This document shows positions 25,563-27,917 of a DNA stretch of 27,917 nt, in pieces (within the stretch, counting starts at the first letter, position 1; the number at the start of each line of letters is the position of its first letter). The translations under genes were made by a program, and so were the position numbers. The stretch covers positions 1 through 27,917 of the forward strand of contig CAYLZN010000034.1 of NCBI GenBank assembly GCA_964387935.1, read 5' to 3'. Source of the DNA: CAYLZN01 sp964387935 (GTDB lineage: Bacteria > Acidobacteriota > Vicinamibacteria > Vicinamibacterales > JAFNAJ01). The notes below the pieces were generated by a model. The model had not been told where the DNA came from, searched no databases, and saw only the letters and a list, made by a program, of their open reading frames with translations.

Positions 25563-26615
25563 ATGATCGGCAATCTGGACGAACTGCGGTACGAAGGTGG
25601 TTATCCGACGGCGGAGACCATCCGCAAGCTCTACGACCAGCTCGACCTGCAGCGGGCCGCGCAGGCCTACCTTGACTTCATTCCGGCGATGTCGATGCAG
25701 GCCGTGCTGGACATGCACTCGCGCGACTACGGGGTCAGCGAGACCGGCGGCATGATCGTGTACACCGAGCTCGGTGAAGGCAGGTCGAAGGACATCGGCC
25801 TGACCTACAACACCGAGAGCATGTACGCGAGCGCCTGCGTCCACTTGAAGCAGACGGGCCCCGCCGTCATCGAGGTCCCGCCGAAGGTCCTGGGCGTCAT
25901 CAACGACGGCTTCATGCGCTACGTGACGGACCTCGGCAATGCCGGCCTCGACCGCGGCCAGGGCGGCAAGTACCTCCTGCTGCCGCCGGGATACGAGGGC
26001 GACGTGCCCGACGGCTACTTCGTCTTCCGGTCGAACACCTGCCGGAACTGGGTGATGGTGCGCGGCTTCGAGCCTATCACCGGCCGCGGCGACGCCGCGC
26101 TCGCGTACTACAAGGCGCACTTCAAGCTCTACCCGCTGGCCGAGGGCGTGCACCAGCCGAGCGTCGTCAGCGCGTCGTTCAAGGCGAGCGACTCCACTCA
26201 CGCGCGCGACATCCGCTACTTCGAGCGGCTGGACCAGATGGTCCAGTACGAGGCGGCCTCGGCGTTCACGGCCGAGGAACTGGGCCTCCTCCGTTCGATC
26301 GGTATCGTGAAGGGGGCGACGTTCAAGCCGGACGAGCGCCTGCGCCGCATCCTGTCGGACGGCGTCCGGTTGGGCGACGGGATGGCCAAGGCCATCGCCT
26401 TCGCCAGTCGCGACCCGGAGGATNNNNNNNNNNCCGAGGTGAACCCGGACGGCTCGGTCGACGTTTACTTTGGTCCCGGCGCGCCGAAGGGCAAGGAGAA
26501 GAACTGGGTGAAGACGGTGCCGGGGAAGGGATGGTTCCCCTACCTCCGCCTGTACGGCCCGCTCCAGCCCTTCTTCGACCAGACCTGGCGGCCGGACGAC
26601 ATCGTGAAGGCTTAG
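25563..26615 (+). CDS. DUF1254/DUF1214 protein 1, interrupted by an assembly gap
   Basis: Protein of the DUF1254-DUF1214 family, function unknown, no signal peptide. The ATG at 25563 follows GGAGAGGA. The N-terminal part contains the DUF1254 pattern (IPAMSMQAVLDMHSRDYGV, IGLTYNTESMYASA, IEVPPKVLGVINDGFMRYVTDLG, KYLLLPPGYEGDVPDGYFVFRSNT). After DPED come 10 N, then the end of a DUF1214 domain (VNPDGSVDVYFGP, KNWVKTVPGKGWFPYLRLYGPLQPFFDQTWRP). Full-length relatives are about 450-490 aa, whereas this frame has 350, so about 100-140 residues are probably lost at the join and the apparent in-frame continuity is accidental. The real gene is probably intact. Confidence 0.82.
   Translation: MIGNLDELRYEGGYPTAETIRKLYDQLDLQRAAQAYLDFIPAMSMQAVLDMHSRDYGVSETGGMIVYTELGEGRSKDIGLTYNTESMYASACVHLKQTGPAVIEVPPKVLGVINDGFMRYVTDLGNAGLDRGQGGKYLLLPPGYEGDVPDGYFVFRSNTCRNWVMVRGFEPITGRGDAALAYYKAHFKLYPLAEGVHQPSVVSASFKASDSTHARDIRYFERLDQMVQYEAASAFTAEELGLLRSIGIVKGATFKPDERLRRILSDGVRLGDGMAKAIAFASRDPEDXXXXEVNPDGSVDVYFGPGAPKGKEKNWVKTVPGKGWFPYLRLYGPLQPFFDQTWRPDDIVKA
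26424..26433. other. Scaffold gap (10 N)
   Basis: Ten N bases inside the first DUF1254/DUF1214 gene. Ten is a placeholder size; from the missing domain content the true distance is probably several hundred bases. Coordinates downstream are therefore shifted relative to the real chromosome, and the two sides are joined by scaffolding only. Confidence 0.95.
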
Positions 26616-26627
26616 GGAGAAATCACA

Positions 26628-27575
26628 ATGACGAGCGTACCAGTCACCCGGGAAACCTATTGCCGCGCCGAGACCGACCGGACGTTCAACAACGCCGCCA
26701 AGCTCGCGGGGGGAGTCAATCGCTTCTTCCACTTCCGCAACGTCACCCCGTTGGACAGACAGACGGTCGTGCGGATGAATCGCGACACGCTCTACTCGCC
26801 CGCGGTCGTGGATACGTCCAAGGGGGCCACGATCACGGTGCCGCAGATGCCGGACGGTCGTTACTGTTCGGTCCTGATGATCGACAACGATCACTACTGC
26901 CCCGGGGTGATCTATGAGCCGGGCACGCACACGCTGCCGAGGGATACGAAGTACCTGGGCGTGCTCGTCCGGATTCAGTTGCTGAAGCCGACCGACCCCG
27001 AGGACGTGGCGCTGGTGAACGCTCTCCAGGACCAATTCGTCATCGAGGCCGGCAGCGCCGACCCATTCCCGGAACCGCAGTGGGACGCCGACTCGCTCGA
27101 GCGGCTGTCCGCCGAGTACAAGGCCGAGTTCGCCAGGTACGACAAGTACCCGGACGGCTTCATGGGTCCCCGGGGAACGGCGGACGAGTCGATTCGGCAC
27201 ATTGCGTGCGCGGGGGCCTGGGGGCTCTTTCCCAACGAACACGCCGTGTACATCAACTACAACGGCGGCCACGATCACCGGGTGGGCTACAAAGCGACCT
27301 ACGCGGTGCCCGAGAACGACGCCTTCTGGTCCATCACCGTCTACGGCGGTGACAGTTTCATGAAGAGTGACAACAACATCGTCAACCCGACGAACGTGAC
27401 GCTGAACGCCGACGGCACGTTCGACGTGTACTTCGGGTCTCGGGAGACCTGCGGAGACGTGCCCAACCGGTTGGATACGACCGAAGGGTGGAACTTCCTG
27501 ATGCGGATCTATCGCCCGGGTCGATCCGTGCTGGACGGCGCGTACACGCTCCCTGCGGCCCAGCCGGTCAGGTAG
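26628..27575 (+). CDS. DUF1254/DUF1214 protein 2
   Basis: 315-aa protein, shorter relative of the preceding product, no signal peptide. The start at 26628 has GGGAGAAA about 6 nt upstream. The N-terminal DUF1254-like part (VNRFFHFRNVTPLDRQTVVRMNRDTLYSPAVVD, PDGRYCSVLMIDNDHYCPGVIYEPG) and the C-terminal DUF1214 part (AFWSITVYGGDSFMKSDNNIVNPTNVTLNADGTFDVYFG, WNFLMRIYRPGRSVLDGAY) are both complete. It lies 12 nt after the previous stop, clearly in the same operon. Function unknown; such proteins are often found next to sulfatases and hydrolases, but no activity can be assigned. Confidence 0.88.
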   Translation: MTSVPVTRETYCRAETDRTFNNAAKLAGGVNRFFHFRNVTPLDRQTVVRMNRDTLYSPAVVDTSKGATITVPQMPDGRYCSVLMIDNDHYCPGVIYEPGTHTLPRDTKYLGVLVRIQLLKPTDPEDVALVNALQDQFVIEAGSADPFPEPQWDADSLERLSAEYKAEFARYDKYPDGFMGPRGTADESIRHIACAGAWGLFPNEHAVYINYNGGHDHRVGYKATYAVPENDAFWSITVYGGDSFMKSDNNIVNPTNVTLNADGTFDVYFGSRETCGDVPNRLDTTEGWNFLMRIYRPGRSVLDGAYTLPAAQPVR

Positions 27576-27613
27576 GCGCGAACGGCAAAGGCCTGCGCGG
27601 AAGGAGAAACTTC

Positions 27614-27917
27614 ATGAGCGTAATCGCCATCAACGTCCTGCTCGATCCAGATGCGCCGACCGTTGAGAAAGCACGGGCTCTGAACGCTCGGCTGCGCGAG
27701 AACTTCCCGCACGGGTTCGCCCTCGATGCCAACCACGCGCCGCACATGACCCTGCTCCAGCGGTTCGTGCGGACAGCGGACCTCGACGCGATCGCGAATG
27801 CCGTGAAAGGCGTGCTGCAAACGGAGCCGTCGATGAACTGGGAAACCAGGGCCATCGGCCTCTATGCCCTCGTCGAGGGGAATCTCGGGCTGGCCGGGAT
27901 CGTCATCGAGCCGACCC
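27614..27917 (+). CDS. 2H phosphoesterase (2'-5' RNA ligase-like), copy B, cut by window end
   Basis: The ATG at 27614 has AAGGAG at 27601-27606 with 7-nt spacing. The 101 residues visible (MSVIAINVLLDPDAPTVEKARALNAR...) differ from copy A (23983) at 8 positions: residues 2, 3, 8, 15, 23, 45, 65 and 72. The first catalytic motif is HMT instead of HVT, still HxT. The DNA is also close, with the last roughly 50 bases identical to copy A. The second HxT motif would lie beyond the window. A recent tandem duplication is the simplest explanation; the better ribosome site suggests this copy is expressed. Confidence 0.88.
   Translation, partial: MSVIAINVLLDPDAPTVEKARALNARLRENFPHGFALDANHAPHMTLLQRFVRTADLDAIANAVKGVLQTEPSMNWETRAIGLYALVEGNLGLAGIVIEPT

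Noticed and set aside
25380..27278. 632-codon minus-strand frame across the DUF1254 genes
   Set aside because: Antisense to two well-supported genes, composition typical of a shadow frame, and it crosses the N gap.

Overview
The window is a GC-rich (clearly above 60% by eye), gene-dense bacterial chromosome segment, probably from an acidobacterium of the Vicinamibacteria type (inference, no marker gene present). The reasons are the gene families: a von Willebrand-type protein of the kind often named 'VWFA-related Acidobacterial domain', a eukaryotic-type Ser/Thr kinase joined to a TolB/PD40 propeller, an exported DUF5117-type zinc metalloprotease, DUF2911 and Uma2 proteins, and intergenic tandem arrays with a 7-bp period. 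A run of 10 N at 26424-26433 marks a scaffold join, so this is probably a metagenome assembly. No rRNA, tRNA, CRISPR array, transposase or integrase was seen.

Layout. 1-2418 (+): a Do/HtrA periplasmic protease cut by the window edge, a strong hairpin, and a lipoprotein-type intradiol dioxygenase. 2425-4554 (-): a corrinoid protein and an MttB-family methyltransferase, a two-gene one-carbon (methylamine/betaine-like) demethylation unit without pyrrolysine. 4633-6130: a heptamer array, a 52-codon remnant-like ORF, a Uma2 protein, and a 63-aa very basic protein behind a good sigma70-type promoter. 6129-10278: divergently placed exported metalloprotease and exported amidohydrolase-like protein, the latter lacking the first metal-binding HxH. 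10363-12976 (-): a membrane-anchored small protein, a translationally coupled PEBP/epimerase pair, and a VapBC toxin-antitoxin operon with a clear operator. 13024-18200: the VWA/TPR protein and, divergent from it, a broken Ser/Thr kinase (one frameshift and one internal deletion) followed by its detached PD40 sensor half. 18254-19515: a DUF2911 protein and a convergent second Uma2 gene.

19895-27917 (+): a co-directional catabolic-looking cluster: two arylsulfatases of different types, a 2H phosphoesterase (2'-5' RNA ligase-like), a HAD phosphatase overlapping it by 20 nt, two DUF1254/DUF1214 proteins, and a second, nearly identical 2H phosphoesterase that runs off the window end. This cluster is the best candidate for an undescribed system: it brings sulfate-ester hydrolysis, cyclic-phosphate opening and phosphate-monoester removal together with proteins of unknown function, and one component has been recently duplicated. 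Its substrate cannot be told from sequence.

Intergenic DNA is unusually structured: four period-7 (or GTACGCC-based) arrays, a 22-bp repeat attached to a hairpin, two hairpins of identical geometry (14-bp perfect stem, 7-nt loop) and two 11-bp tandem duplications next to TTGACA boxes.
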